Origin: Cephalotus follicularis
Lineage: Eukaryota > Streptophyta > Magnoliopsida > Oxalidales > Cephalotaceae
Reading direction: 5' to 3'
DNA length: 64,000 bases
NCBI GenBank assembly: GCA_001972305.1
Contig: BDDD01000312.1
Location: 241,900 to 305,899, forward strand
Under the pieces are notes generated by a model. That model was not told the DNA's origin, did no database searches, and worked only from the letters and a program-made list of their open reading frames with translations. Shown piece by piece: positions 45,114 through 56,261 of this stretch; the stretch's first letter is position 1, and each line of letters starts with the position of its first letter. Made by a program: the position numbers and the translations under genes.

Positions 45114-47548
45114 ATGGCTAGTCAAGAACAATCCAGTGGGTCTTCTTCTATTTCTCCCCTAGCAGTCGAGCCCTTGGCCATGGTGGTTCCCACCACCGAG
45201 AGACCACTTGGTGTTGAAGGTAGCCTAGGGGCTGCGGTGGGTGACCCTGCTGCACCCATTGTCGGGGCTAATCCCCCTCCTTCTGAAAGTTGTTTCGATG
45301 TAAGCACCCTCAGCCGTGTTGAGGTGAAAAAACTCTCTGAGAGGTATAGCTTTCCTCGTGGGTTAACGTATTGCCTTCCCTCGGATCCTCGGATGGTTAC
45401 CATGAGTAGAGAAGGTCTTTTTGTGATCTTCGAAGGGGCACTCTCTCATGGTCTGAGGGTTCCAATTCCCTCCTTTGCCATCTCGGTATTAGAAAATTTT
45501 AGTCTTCATCCCTCACTTCTTCAGCCCCAGTCTTGGAGCTTCATAACCGGCTTCCTTGTCAAGTGTATAGAGTCAGAGGTGGACGCGACAGTGAACCTTT
45601 TCAAAGAGTTCCACGTCCTCTCGGCCACGCCCAAAAAGAGTGGGTATTTTTTCAAATATCGTTCTGGGGTGAAAAAACTTCTTCTCAACCCTACCAAGTC
45701 TATAAAAAATTGGAGGAAGAGGTATTTTTTGATAAAAGACTTCGAAGGGTTCACTCCCTCTCCCTAGTGCGATTCTCTGGACACGACATCCCTGAACAGG
45801 AGATCTCGTTTGACCCCGGCGGAGAAGGTCAACTTCAATAAACTCCTGGCCCTTGAGCCAGAGGATGTGAACTTTACAGTTCGTGAGGATCGTCTGCTCC
45901 AAGCTGGGCTGAGCGTGGTCCTTGGACAAGGATCTCGTTCGGATGGAGCCGAGATGGACATCTCAGAGGGAGAGGGAGATCAAGATAGTCCCTTGCCCCC
46001 AGTGTCAGAGGAAAACTGTACAAAGCCTTTGTCTCCTCCACTCCTCAGTTTAGCATTATTCTCATTCTTCTTGTATTTCAAAACTTTGACCCTGATTTTT
46101 ATGTCTTCTTTCAGCTATGGCTCCTCGCCGTGACTTCTCTGCCATCAAGAAGGCTACCGACAAGAGGAAGACCCCTACAGCAGGTGGACCAAAGCCTAAG
46201 GGGAAGACCACCGTGGCTGAGGGGTCAAGGCCGTAGACCAAGACTCCTCTACCTGTTCGGATGCCTGCTGCTGCTGCAGAGAAGAGGAAGGAGGCAGGCA
46301 AGAGGACTGCAGACGAAACCTCCCCCGCTGACGAGCACGTTCCTCTGATGAATAGGAGCATGAAGGGGAAGGGTGCTGAGGGAGCCAAAAAGGGGAAGGA
46401 GGTCGAGGAAGTCGCTGCCCTCGGAGCAAGTTCGCAGGATCCAATCATCATTCCTCCAACTCGGGAGGCAGAGGACTTGCTGAATGAGTTCGAAGACATG
46501 GACTGCACCAAGCTACACCTGAATGCTCCTGGGGTCCCCCAGGCGGTCAGTCGTCTGGTCTTCTTCCCCTCGGAGATGGAAGCAAGGGGGAAATGGTCCA
46601 ACGAGCAGTTGGTAACCCAGTGTCTACGGAGCAACTTGAGGGTAAACGATCTTTTTCCCGTTGCCTTGATTTTTCTCATGTCTTTGCTCTTCACGGTTAT
46701 TGACATATATGCTCCTCTGACAGGCTCTGAACAACACTCAACTGCTGGTGGAAAACTTCTCTGCCGTAGTGTCCAGGGACAGGGAGCTAAGGGCGAGCAT
46801 GGCTACATTGGAAGAGACTGCCCGCTCAGCCCAAGCTCAACTGAACGAGGTTCTCAAAGTTCAAGAGTCCTTGGTTGAGGAGAAGAAGCAAACAGTTGAG
46901 GATTTGGAGGAGGAGAGGGCTGACAGGAAGGAGCTGGAGGCAGAGCTGGAACACACCAGGAAGAAGTGCCTTGAGCTGGAGGGGAAGCTTGTTCGCTAGC
47001 AGAGGAAGGATCAGGAACTGCTGAGGAGGGAACAACACAAGGCCGTGGCATACTTCAAAGACTTGGAGGAGTTCAAGGAGCTGATGAGATCCTCCGTGGA
47101 GGAGTTCAAAAACTCGGATGAGTTCGAGGAGGCAGTGTTTGAGGAAGCAGCCGAGTACTTCCGCCGGGGCTTCTATGCCTGCAGGAACTGGGTCTCTTCC
47201 CTGTGTCCTGACGTCCCACTGGATGGAGTGGTGTACGGTCCCTCTGCCAAGACATTCGACTTCTATCCCGAGGGAATTGATGCGGAGGAAAAGAAGCTAC
47301 GTCTTGAATTGGAGGAGGGAGACGAGCTGTCAATTCCAAGTTCACCAGACTTAGTTATTCTTCCTGTGGATCCTGCTCTGACCTCGGACCCTGTACTGGA
47401 CCTCCCTGCTATTCCTTCTTCATCGGCTCCAGTGGACCCCTCTTCTGGATTTGAAGCTCCTTCTCTGCCTTCCGTTGAAGCCTTCTTCGCTCCTCCACCC
47501 GAGCATGAAGATCCTTTGCCTGAGCGTGAAGATCCTCATCAGCCCTAG
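45114..47548 (+). pseudogene. Antisense gene of the Tat element: putative gypsy-type transposon domain protein
   Basis: Three coding exons, 45114-46017, 46115-46641 and 46724-47548, join in phase (2256 nt, 751 codons before the final stop). Residues about 65-220 resemble the plant 'putative gypsy type transposon' domain: VKKLSERYSFPRGLTYCLPS, EGLFVIFEGALSHGLRVPIP, KSIKNWRKRYFLIKD. The middle is Lys/Pro-rich, with KRK clusters that may be nuclear signals. Exon 3 begins with a long Glu/Lys coiled coil and ends in an acidic Pro-rich tail. TAG codons at 45765, 46234 and 46997 interrupt it, but the frame continues past each, so the copy is recently decayed. Function is unknown. Extra ORFs in this position, often antisense, are known from Tat elements. 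AATAAA at 47612 could serve as the polyadenylation signal. Confidence 0.8.
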
Positions 47549-47611
47549 TTTTTCGCTTGCTTTCAGTTTGTAATAGTCTTCTTGTTTTTCTTGTAATCTT
47601 TTCAGTTCATG

Positions 47612-47617
47612 AATAAA
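47612..47617 (+). terminator. Polyadenylation signal of the antisense gene
   Basis: AATAAA 64 bases after the stop codon at 47548, on the same strand. Confidence 0.55.
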
Positions 47618-47639
47618 GGAGGACTTTTCGCATTCTCTA

Positions 47640-48709
47640 ATTTTGCTTTTGACTAATTTTTCTGCATTGTGTGGTTGACCTCTGCATGTATGTATATGGT
47701 AACAATTCCCTTAGGAAATCTAACTCTGCCCAAGTTACTGACTTTTTTGAGGAAGTGAACGCTTAGGCTTAGTGATCCTTGTTGGATACTGTTTTGATAG
47801 CACTTATGTAATTTATCAAATATATTAATAAAAGACCTTTTTTATTCTCGGATCGTATCTCTGGTTGGTTTCTTGCATTGTGCTTGAGCTTTACGTACAC
47901 ACACATGTGTTGATAGTTCCCTTAGGAATTTTAGCCTAGCCCAAATCATTAATTCTTCGTAGATGAGATCACTTAAGCTTGACAGTCCTCGTAGGACACT
48001 TCGAAAACACTTAACTTTAACCTTGTCTTTATGAGTTCTTCTGTGTTCGTAGACTAAGGTCTTGGTCTGCTCGGACAAGTTCCTATGGGTTTGCTGAGCA
48101 AGGTATCGTCTAACCCATTAGGTTTTGGGACAGGCCGGCTAAGCTTGCAGTCCACATAGGGACACTTGTATTAAAGTGCTCAGTCCGACGAGCTTGATCG
48201 TTGCGAGTTCCCATGGATTCGCCTTTCAAGTCACGGTTTTAGGTCTGGTTGGTCAAGTTTCTATGGTATTGCCGACCAGTGTTTGCTCCCTGGGGAGTCT
48301 TAGGGGTGCGCTCCTCGGAAGGAGTCTTTGTTGATGAGTAGAGGGGTGCTCCTGGGAAGGAAGCTTCTGTATGCTCCTCGGAAGGAGGCTTTCATGAGTG
48401 CATCCTTGAATGCTTTCTCGGATGCCTGTTACCTCGGTCTGTTTGAGACCTCAGCTTGTGTTGGTTTCCCTTTTGAGAGTTAGTCTTTGTAAGACTTAGA
48501 AAGCTTTGGATCTCTAGGTGCCCCCTTGGGAGCATGGTCCAAGATGCTTAGAGTAAAGATCGAGGGAGTTGATCGGTGGCTGTTCAGAGGTTTGAGGACA
48601 TGAACAATTGACCTCCGGTTCCTTGCAAACTTGGAACTATGATATTGAACACAAATTTTGAAAAATTCAACTTCATTCAGAACATCTTACAATCATTGAT
48701 AGTACTTCC
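47640..48709. other. Untranslated spacer of the Tat element
   Basis: Between the antisense gene and the end of integrase. It has short degenerate repeats such as GCTCCTCGGAAGGAG and TTCCCTTAGGAA but no supported coding region. Confidence 0.5.
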
Positions 48710-50035
48710 TCAGATGCTCGGCATTCCAAGCTCTAGCAATCTCCCTATCCCCAAAGTTTCAAGTTTGAATGTTCCTGGGCGGATGACCCTTTTAATTTTG
48801 TATGGCCCTTCCCAGGTAGGGGCTAGTTTTCCTCTGGTACCGGTTGGATCTGCAAAGGCTGAGTTGCGTAGGACTAGATCTTCTTGTCTTAGTGGTCTGG
48901 GGCTTACCCTTTTGTTATAGTAACGGCTTACCCTCTGCTGGTAGGCTGCAACTCTGATCGCAGCCTTGTCTCTGAGCTCTTCCACTAGGTCGAGGAGGCA
49001 CTTAAGCCCTTCTTCGTTGTTGTCTTCAGTAAAATGTACAACTCTTGGTGATTGTACTCCAATCTCTACCGGTATCATGGCTTCAGCTCCAAAACAAAGG
49101 CTGTATGGGGACTCACCAGTTGTGGTCCGAGGAGTTGTTCTATACGCCTATAGCACGCTTGGCAGCTCCTCTGTCCATCTTCCTTTGCTGTCTTCTAGGC
49201 GCTTCTTCAAGCCCGAGATGATTTCTCTGTTGATCACCTCGGCTTGACCATTACTTTGGGGGTAGGCTACTGAGGCAAGCCTATGCTTTATCCTCCATTC
49301 CTTGTAAAAATCACGGAAGGCTTGGCAATCAAACTGTTTACCATTGTCTGAGACGATTGTCCTCGGGACTCCAAATCTACAGATGATTGACTTCCATACG
49401 AAGCTCTCCGTGTTCTTCTCAGTAATTGTGGTTAGAGGTTCTGCTTCCACCCACTTGGTAAAGTAGTCCACTGCTACAATGAGAAACTTCCTCTGACCTG
49501 ACGCCATGGGTAGTGGTCCGATGAAGTCCATTCCCCATTGTGCAAAGGGTCATGGGGCGGTGATAGACGTCAGAGGTTGAGAAGGTCTTCTGTTTATGTT
49601 CGCATTCCTTTGACACTTGTCACACTTTCTTTCCAGGTCTATAGCATCTTGGTGCATAGTCGGCCAGTAGTAGCCTTGCCTCAGTAACTTGTGAGACAAT
49701 GTTCTGCCCCCAGTGTGATTGCCACAAATTCCTTCATGGACCTCCCTTAGAGCGTAATCGGCCTCCGAGGGGTTCAAGCACCTCAACCAAGGAAATGAGA
49801 AAGATCTTTTGTAGAGGATCCCATCTCGGAACTGGAATCTATTGGCTTTGTAGACCAGCTTTCTTGCTTCCACGGGGTCCTCGGGCAAGGTCCCGTTCCT
49901 CAGCCAATTGATAAAGGGAGTCATCCAGTTTGGCTCCTGTGGTACATCTATGTCCATTACATCTACTTTAGAGATGGTCGGCCTGTCCAGGTAGTCCACT
50001 AGCACGGTTTGATTCTTCTCCAACTCCTCTGCCTT
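48710..50035 (-). pseudogene. Tat element integrase
   Basis: Minus strand, in order. The zinc-binding region has VHEGICGNHTGG and CDKCQRNANI (HHCC). The catalytic core has VDYFTKWVEAEPL, IVSDNGKQFD and SNGQAEVINREI, so the D, D and E residues are visible. The C-terminal part has YYNKRVSPRPLRQEDLVLRN and GPYKIKRVIRPGTFKLE. Integrase inserts the cDNA into the genome. In-frame stops at 49550 (TGA in PxPFAQWG) and 49148 (TAG) break the protein. Both are best explained by loss of a Trp codon. Confidence 0.9.
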
Positions 50036-50037
50036 GG

Positions 50038-50520
50038 CTAGTTTTGATAACTGGTCTGCTCGGACGTTCTCTGCCCTGGCACTTTCACAATCCTTAAAAC
50101 TTCGAATGCTGACTTCATTTCCTGAAAATTGGACAAGTATTTTATCATAGGGTCTTCTCTGGTCTCATACTCCCCATTTGCCAAACCGACCACTAGCTGT
50201 GAATCACTGAAGGCTTCTATCTTTTGCACCTCCAAGTGCTTTGCGATCGTCAGTCCAGCTATCAAAGCTTCCCATTCAGCTTCGTTATTTGTAACTTTAA
50301 ACTTAAACCTCAGAGCATACTCCAACGTCCAACCATCTGGACTCGTCAATACTAACCCTGCTCCACTGCCAGTGAGGCAGGACGAGCCGTCCACGGATAA
50401 CTTCCAAATTCCCCTCTCGCTCTCGGAGGGGTCCTCCTCCACACACTCCGTAGGTGTATTATCTCCAACAAAGTCGGTCAGTACCTGTGATTTGATCGCT
50501 GGTCTGGCTTCGAACTTCAC
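50038..50520 (-). pseudogene. Second (archaeal-type) RNase H domain of the Tat element
   Basis: Minus-strand frame with WKLSVDGSSCLTGSGAGLVL, TNNEAEWEALIAGL and EAFSDSQLVVG, the D, E, D pattern of a complete RNase HI fold. It lies between the retroviral-type RT-RNase H and integrase. A second RNase H here is a hallmark of the Tat/Ogre group and may aid removal of RNA from hybrids. A frameshift near 50,095 separates it from integrase. Confidence 0.88.
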
Positions 50521-50544
50521 ATCATACTCGCCTATCGACTGACC

Positions 50545-51265
50545 ACTTGATTAACCTTCCTGAGGTGTTAGGCTTGGTAAGAACTTGTTTGAGTGGTTTG
50601 TCAGTCAGAACCTTGATTGTATGGGCTTGGAAATATGGCCTCAATTTTCTGGCCGAGATGATCAATGCATAGGCATACTTCTCCACCTCTGGGTACCTCC
50701 CCTCGGCATCGTTCAGAGCCTTGCTCAGGTAGTATACTGGCTTCTAAACTTTTTTCTCTTCTCTGACTAGCACTGCACTCACTGCGCCCGAGGTGGCCGC
50801 AAGGTACAAATACAAGTCTTCCCCATCCTTGGGTTTCGAGATCAAAGGAGGGGAAGCCAGGTATTCCTTCAACTTGTCGAAGGCTGCTTGACAGTTGTCT
50901 GACAAAGAGAATCCCTTGGGATCTCTAAGTATTTTGAAGAAGAGAAGGCACTTCTCTGCTGACTTTGACACAAACCTGCTCAGGGCTGCAATCTTCCTAT
51001 TTAATCTTTGGACATCCCTGATGGTTTGAGGAGGCCTCATGCTTTGAATCACCGAGATCTTCTCTGGGTTAGCCTCTATTCCTCTGCTAGAGACCATGAA
51101 TCCGAGGAACTTTTCAGAGGTGACCCCAAATGTGTACTTGGATGGATTGAGCTTCATGTTATATCTCCTCAGCACCTCAAACGTTTCCTCCAAGTCTTTT
51201 ATATGGGGGCTCCGGGCTGGGGTCTTGACGAGCATGTCGTCGATGTAGACCTCCATATTTTTCCC
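50545..51265 (-). pseudogene. Tat element RT C-terminus and first RNase H
   Basis: MEVYIDDMLVKTPARSPHIK holds the RT active site (YIDD). KFLGFMVSSRGIEANPEKIS and DLYLYLAATSGAVSAVL follow. After a TAG at 50744 the RNase H region reads PVYYLSKALNDAEGRYPEVE and LIISARKLRPYFQAH. A frame change near 50,545 precedes the second RNase H. Confidence 0.88.
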
Positions 51266-51268
51266 AAT

Positions 51269-52519
51269 TTACGGCTCAAAGATTTTGTTCACCAGACGTT
51301 GGTAGGTGGCCCCTGCATTCTTCAAACCAGAGGGCATAACCTTGTAGCAATACATTCCTCGGTCCGTGATGAATGCTGTCTTGTCCTCATCAGGCTTGTA
51401 CATAGGAATTTGATTATATCCTGAGTAGGCATCCAAGAAGCTTAACACCCTGTAGCCCGAGGTTACATCCACCAGCTGGTCTATCTTTGGGAGAGGGAAG
51501 TGATCCTTTGGGCAAGCTTTGTTGAGGTCTGTGAAGTCGATGCACATCCTCCACTTGCCATTTGCTTTTTTGACTAGCACTGGATTCGCCAGCCAGTCTG
51601 AGTAGTGCACTTCCCTTATGAACCATGCCTGCAATAGCTTGCTCACCTCCTCTGCTATTGCTTGATGTCTCTCCAGGGCAAAGTTCCTCTTCTTTTGTCT
51701 GGTCGGGGGTCTGGCTGGGTCCACGCTTAGCTTGTGAACCATTACATCTAGGCTGATCCCAGTGACCTCCTCTGCCGACCAGGCAAAAACATCTTTATTA
51801 TTTCGTAGGAATGTTATTAATTCCTCATTCTCTGCCTCTCCAAGTTGTGAACCAACTTGGAACGCCTTCTCATTGTCGCCCTCTTCCATGGGCACTTGGA
51901 GCACATCCTCAACAAACTGTGCACGCTCTGGTTCTATGTCTCCTCTGAGCTCCACGTTCGCTATGGGGAGAGCCTTGTCCTTACCCTTGTCCAAGATGAC
52001 AGTTTTGTAGCACTGCCTTGCTGCCTGTGGGTCTCCTCTGACCTCTCCCACGCCAAACCTTGTTGGAAATTTCATCAATAAGTGTCTCGCAGACACTATG
52101 GCCTCCATCAAGTTCAGACCTGGTCGCCCCACTATAGCATTGTAAGGGCTGGGTGTGTCCACCACCAGGAATGTCATCTCTACCTGAGTCTGGTGTGGGG
52201 CTGTGCCTGCAACCACGGACAGGTTGATGGATCCCAGAGGATGGATCGTCTCGCCTGCAAAGCCAACCAGTGGGATCTTTACGGGCTTTAGCTGGTCTGC
52301 CGGTATCCTCAGCTGATCAAATGCGTGTTTATATAGGATATCGGCCGAGCTGCCACTGTCAATAAGGATTCTCTTCATGGTGAAGAGTTCCACCAGAAGA
52401 GTTATCACCACTGGATCATTGTGAGGGAGACGTACTCCCTCATAGTCCGCCTCCGAGAAGGTTATCACCTTCTCGTCTCCACCAGTTTTGAGCCTTTTGC
52501 TGTGATGGACTTGTTGCAC
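51269..52519 (-). pseudogene. Tat element protease and RT N-terminal half
   Basis: The protease active site ILIDSGSSADILY is intact, with FLVVDTPSPYNAIVGRPGLN downstream. Then a connecting region and RT follow: NPVLVKKANGKWRMCIDFTD, LNKACPKDHFPLP, FLDAYSGYNQIPM, YKVMPSGLKNAGATYQRLVN. The frame ends in TAA at 51269-51271, directly before the RT segment with YIDD. Confidence 0.9.
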
Positions 52520-52624
52520 AGCAAGGGACTGTCTTCCGTAGGCCTTTCTCGCATTTTTGTGGTCGCCATCACAGCAAGGGACTGTCTCCCGTAGGCCTTT
52601 CTCGCATTTTTGTGGTCGCCACCA
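52519..52624. repeat. 53-bp tandem duplication at the gag-pol boundary
   Basis: The word CAGCAAGGGACTGTC begins at 52519 and 52572, and the following bases up to TGTGGTCGCCA are duplicated almost perfectly. 53 is not a multiple of three, so it shifts the frame. Confidence 0.9.
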
Positions 52625-54392
52625 GCTGCGACCCCCCAGAGATGATGTGGATGACACCTCTAGGTTGCTGCTGCTGCTCCTCCTCTTGTTGCCGAGGAGC
52701 CTCTTCTTTTCTCTGCTCCCTCCTTCCTTGGGGAGCATCTTTGTCTACGTACTTGCGCAGATGTCCCTTTCTAATCAGGTCCTCAATCTGATTTTTTAGC
52801 TGCCTGTACTCCTTTGTATCGTGCCCGTGGTCACGATGGTATCGACAGTATTTCTCAATGTTCCTATTCTCTGTCGGGGACCTCAACTTTTCAGGCCACT
52901 GGAAAGGGACTTTGTGTTGCTCCACAGCAAGTATCCTGGTACGTGTGTCCAGGAGGGGGAAAAATTGTTGTAAGATGGGATTGATACCCCTCCCATGGAT
53001 GAACCCTCACGTCTGGAGAGTTTATGTCTAAGGTCTTCCTTGGTCAATTCTGACCTTTCCTTCCTCATCTCCTTCCTCTCGGGAGCATTTCGTGAATGCT
53101 CCCGTTTCTCCTCCCGATGGTCAGACCAGGGTGTCTTTTGTTTCCTGACTGCCATCTCCTCCTCAACATTGACATATTTTTTTGCTCTCCTTAGCAGGTC
53201 TGCCATGTCCGTTGCGGGTCTTTTCAAAAGAGAGAAGGTGAATTATGAGTTGCTCCTCAGACTGCTGTTCAAAGCTCTCAGTGCAAAGGATGACTCCAAA
53301 TCCTTCACTGTGAGAGATTCCCTGTTGAATCTGGTGAGATAATCCTTCAGTGACTCATCTTTACCCTGCACCACATTGATCAAGTGGGTGGAGTTCCTCC
53401 TCTGCGTGGTGCTGTTGAGAAACTTAGTTACGATCAGTTCCGTAAACTGATCGAAGTTCTCCACCGAATCCTTTGCCAAGGTGAAATACCATGACTGGGC
53501 AGCTCCAGTCAAGGTCGCTGGGAACCCTCGGCAAAACATAGCGTCCAAGGCCTGGTACATCCACATAGCTTGAATGTAAGAGCGTACATGCTGGATGGGG
53601 TCCATGGACCCATCATATTTATCAAGGCTTGGGTATCGAAACCCGCTGGGGACTTGCTCTGCCATGATCTCGGACGTGAATGGGTGGACGCTAATGTTTC
53701 GCACCTCAGATAGATGCCCCTTGTGTTGTTCCACTCCTCGGAACCTTCTTTCCAACTCGACAAGCTTTCTATCCACTGCTTGCTCCACATCCTCTATGTT
53801 CCTAGCCCTGCTTGAAACACGTGACTCTCCAACTGCTGAGGCTGGGGGGTCGACCCTGCTTCCTCGCGTTGTGCCAGCTCTGCGCGGAGCATTGGAGCGC
53901 ACTTGTGCCTCCTCTGCTCCCCTGGCTTCCTGCCGAGGATCCACGTCCATGGCCTGGTGTTGAGGACGCGCTCTCCTGGGATCGTTGGGGTGATCCCGGG
54001 CAGTCGAGGACTCTGCCCTCTGAGATGCATTGATCTCAGGTCTCCTTCCCAGGGGAATGTTGTCCCCTGACCGCCTAAGGGGAAGTTCATTTCTCCTCGA
54101 CGGGTTTCGCCTGGCACCTCGTGGGTGCCGTATCTCCAGCTCTGGTCTGCTGGGACCAGAAACTCCTCGGACCACTTGCTCGACGGGTTCGGATTGCTGC
54201 TGTTGGTTGGCTAAAGTTGTAACCAACAAGTCAGTGATACGCTCCATTCCCTAGAGGAGTTGATTGAGCTGCTCCCCTGTGACGGGGGTTTGTTCTTGGG
54301 CCACCGTTTGGACGGTTTCTGGGAGAGGAGCCGTGACCTCCTGTTGTTGACTGCCTGTGGCTCCAAACTGGTTGTTATTCTTCCTCAGAGGC
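52569..54392 (-). pseudogene. Tat element gag
   Basis: Starts MPLRKNNNQFGATGSQQQEV at 54392, 29 bases inside the primer-binding site. The gag core has FRYPSLDKYDGSMDPIQHVR, LTGAAQSWYFTLAKDSVENF and LKDYLTRFNRESLTVKDLES. The C-terminal part has YCRYHRDHGHDTKEYRQLKN, the Tat-type zinc-knuckle-like block also found decayed at 805-915. Stops at 54251 (TAG) and 53243 (TAA) and a frameshift near 52,950 break it. Confidence 0.9.
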
Positions 54393-54439
54393 ATGATTAA
54401 CAATGACTTTTTGCTGCGTTTCCCACAGACGGCGCCAAT

Positions 54440-55117
54440 TGTTGATGCAAAAATCCTTTCCTCAACAGTACCCCACGTGTAAGGGCTTGATTTGTTTAAG
54501 GAAACGCTGGTTTTATGCTCCGAGGAAAAGGTAGAAGATGGCTTTTAATTCTTTCCCTGCACAGAGGAACAAACACGTTGAAGGTCCAGGAGGTTGTTCT
54601 CCCGGGGACACTCCGACGCTCAAGTTAGGATTTTGCACAGTGAAAACAATGTTTTTTTTAGAGTAAAAATGGCTGACCCTTGTTCTGACTGTTGAACTAG
54701 TATTTATAGTGCTGGAGTGTAACTGTTTGAGCGTGAAATGAGGAGGTGATAGCTGTCCCCTAAGGAAATACCGAGGATCTCGGTCATTTCCCTTTATCTC
54801 CGCCAAATATGTCGCCACTTCCCTTGTTGGTAGTTCATTATACCACTACTTCCTTATTTAGATGAAGGCGAATCCAAGGAAATCAGGCAGATTTCATGCC
54901 CTTATCCCATAAACGAAGTGGGGGTCCTCTGCCACAGGGCTGCCGAGGAAGTGAACCATGGTACTGTTGTCGAGGTGATGGGCCTCTTGCTTCCCCTTTC
55001 GCTCATGGGTCTTCATCTTCTGGTGCTTCCTCAGTGGCGTACGCTTAGGACGCCGGGTCGTCTACCATTCATCCGAGGATGAGGTCTCTTTGGAAACCGT
55101 CGAGGAGAAGGTCCTCG
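54440..55117 (-). repeat. 5' LTR of the Tat element, outer part missing
   Basis: Matches 43453-44130 closely. Similarity stops after GGTCCTCG (55117), where the other LTR continues for about 360 bp. Confidence 0.9.
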
Positions 55118-56082
55118 GAAAAGTTGAGTAAATGCCTGTAATGCCTTTCAAAATATGAACTTGTTTAATGGCCATTTATATTTATGGGATCCTTGCTCTA
55201 TTTAACCAACACTTGCTTTGCAATTCTCTAAGGTGGCAACTGATTAAATACCAATGTTAATTGAATGAAGACAAATAGCACCGTTTGCATTCTTCTATAC
55301 ACCCCACATCTATTCCACCGACAACATTGTTTAAAGGACAACAAGTCATTCAGCCCTACAATTCATTGTCGGCAAAAAAGAGAGATTAGAGATATCGAAA
55401 ATCAATTTAGCCTTGCATATTGAGCTTCGAAGCTAAATGGAGCTTGAGGTCTTGATTTTTTATCGTGACATTTATTCCCCTTCAAGTTTTGTTGAATTGT
55501 GGATTGCATGTTACCTGACAGAGCTGGAATTGGACTTCCATGATCGCCAATTGTACATGTATATTTGCCATGTCATGCATTGAGATTGTACACTGCACAT
55601 TGATATTGTATAGATTGTCACCGATATTGCACATTGTACATGCATACATGCTGCATGGGGTTTCTGCTTAGCCAGTGTGGCTAACCCCATCCTTCGGGGT
55701 GGGGCTGTGTTGTACCTTTGTGTCGGTATAGGTAGGGCAACAGGTAGCAACGGACAGAAAGATTGAAGACTCGACTCGATTGCATGACCATTTGGGCATC
55801 GCAGAGCTATTTGAGACATCGTAGCAAAAGGATTGATTTGTTATGTATTGTATTGTAACACTGTATTGAAGAATTGATGATGTATTGTAAAAGACTATTT
55901 TGTAAAAGTTTTGCTTTGTACTGTATGGATGGATTTGTATTGTTGTGTCTTCCGCAAGTGTTATATATTGCAAAGTTTTAAGTTTTTCGCATTTTTTATA
56001 TTGCTAGTCCCGACCATTGTATTGTGTTTTTGGATCGAGAGTAATGCCACGTGTCCGCCCTGCGGGCGCGGGGTGTTATAGT
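55118..56082 (+). mobile_element. 5' LTR region of the Tekay/Del-like gypsy element
   Basis: The right end is fixed by GGGCGCGGGGTGTTATA followed by TATGGTATCAGAG, a primer-binding site. The last 110 bp (55966-56075) recur without indels at 58702-58811, the surviving end of the 3' LTR. The left edge could not be set, because the other LTR is deleted there. It joins the truncated Tat LTR directly. Confidence 0.6.
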
Positions 56083-56261
56083 ATGGTATCAGAGATATTG
56101 GTCGGCCTACTAGCTAAGTATATAAATGCGTTGATTGAGATTGACTGAATGGATTTGCATGATATGTGTTCTTGCTTATTCATGCTATTGTTATTGGAAA
56201 AGAGATTGATATTGAAATTGAAAGATTGCATTTGATCATCCCATTGTTGTCTCTTATAGTA

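Larger units (their letters stand above)
43453..55117 (-). mobile_element. Tat-lineage Ty3/gypsy retrotransposon with an antisense gene, 5' LTR truncated
   Basis: Minus-strand element of about 11.7 kb. The right (5') LTR at 54440-55117 is followed inward by TTGGCGCCGTCTGTGGGAA (54439-54421), a primer-binding site seen in many plant gypsy elements. Gag, protease, RT, RNase H, a second RNase H and integrase follow. Between integrase and the 3' LTR sits an oppositely transcribed gene (44899-47617). A polypurine tract (minus CATGGGGGCATA) abuts the left LTR at 43453-44493. The double RNase H and antisense ORF mark the Tat group. The LTRs are similar over their shared 678 bp (some 20-25 differences by eye). 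Many stops and frameshifts make it non-autonomous. The 5' LTR lacks its outer roughly 360 bp, and no target duplication could be matched. Confidence 0.93.

Noticed and set aside
53595-54254. Plus-strand open frames across the Tat gag and integrase
   Set aside because: Shadows of the minus-strand gag; the real antisense gene is only at 45114-47548.
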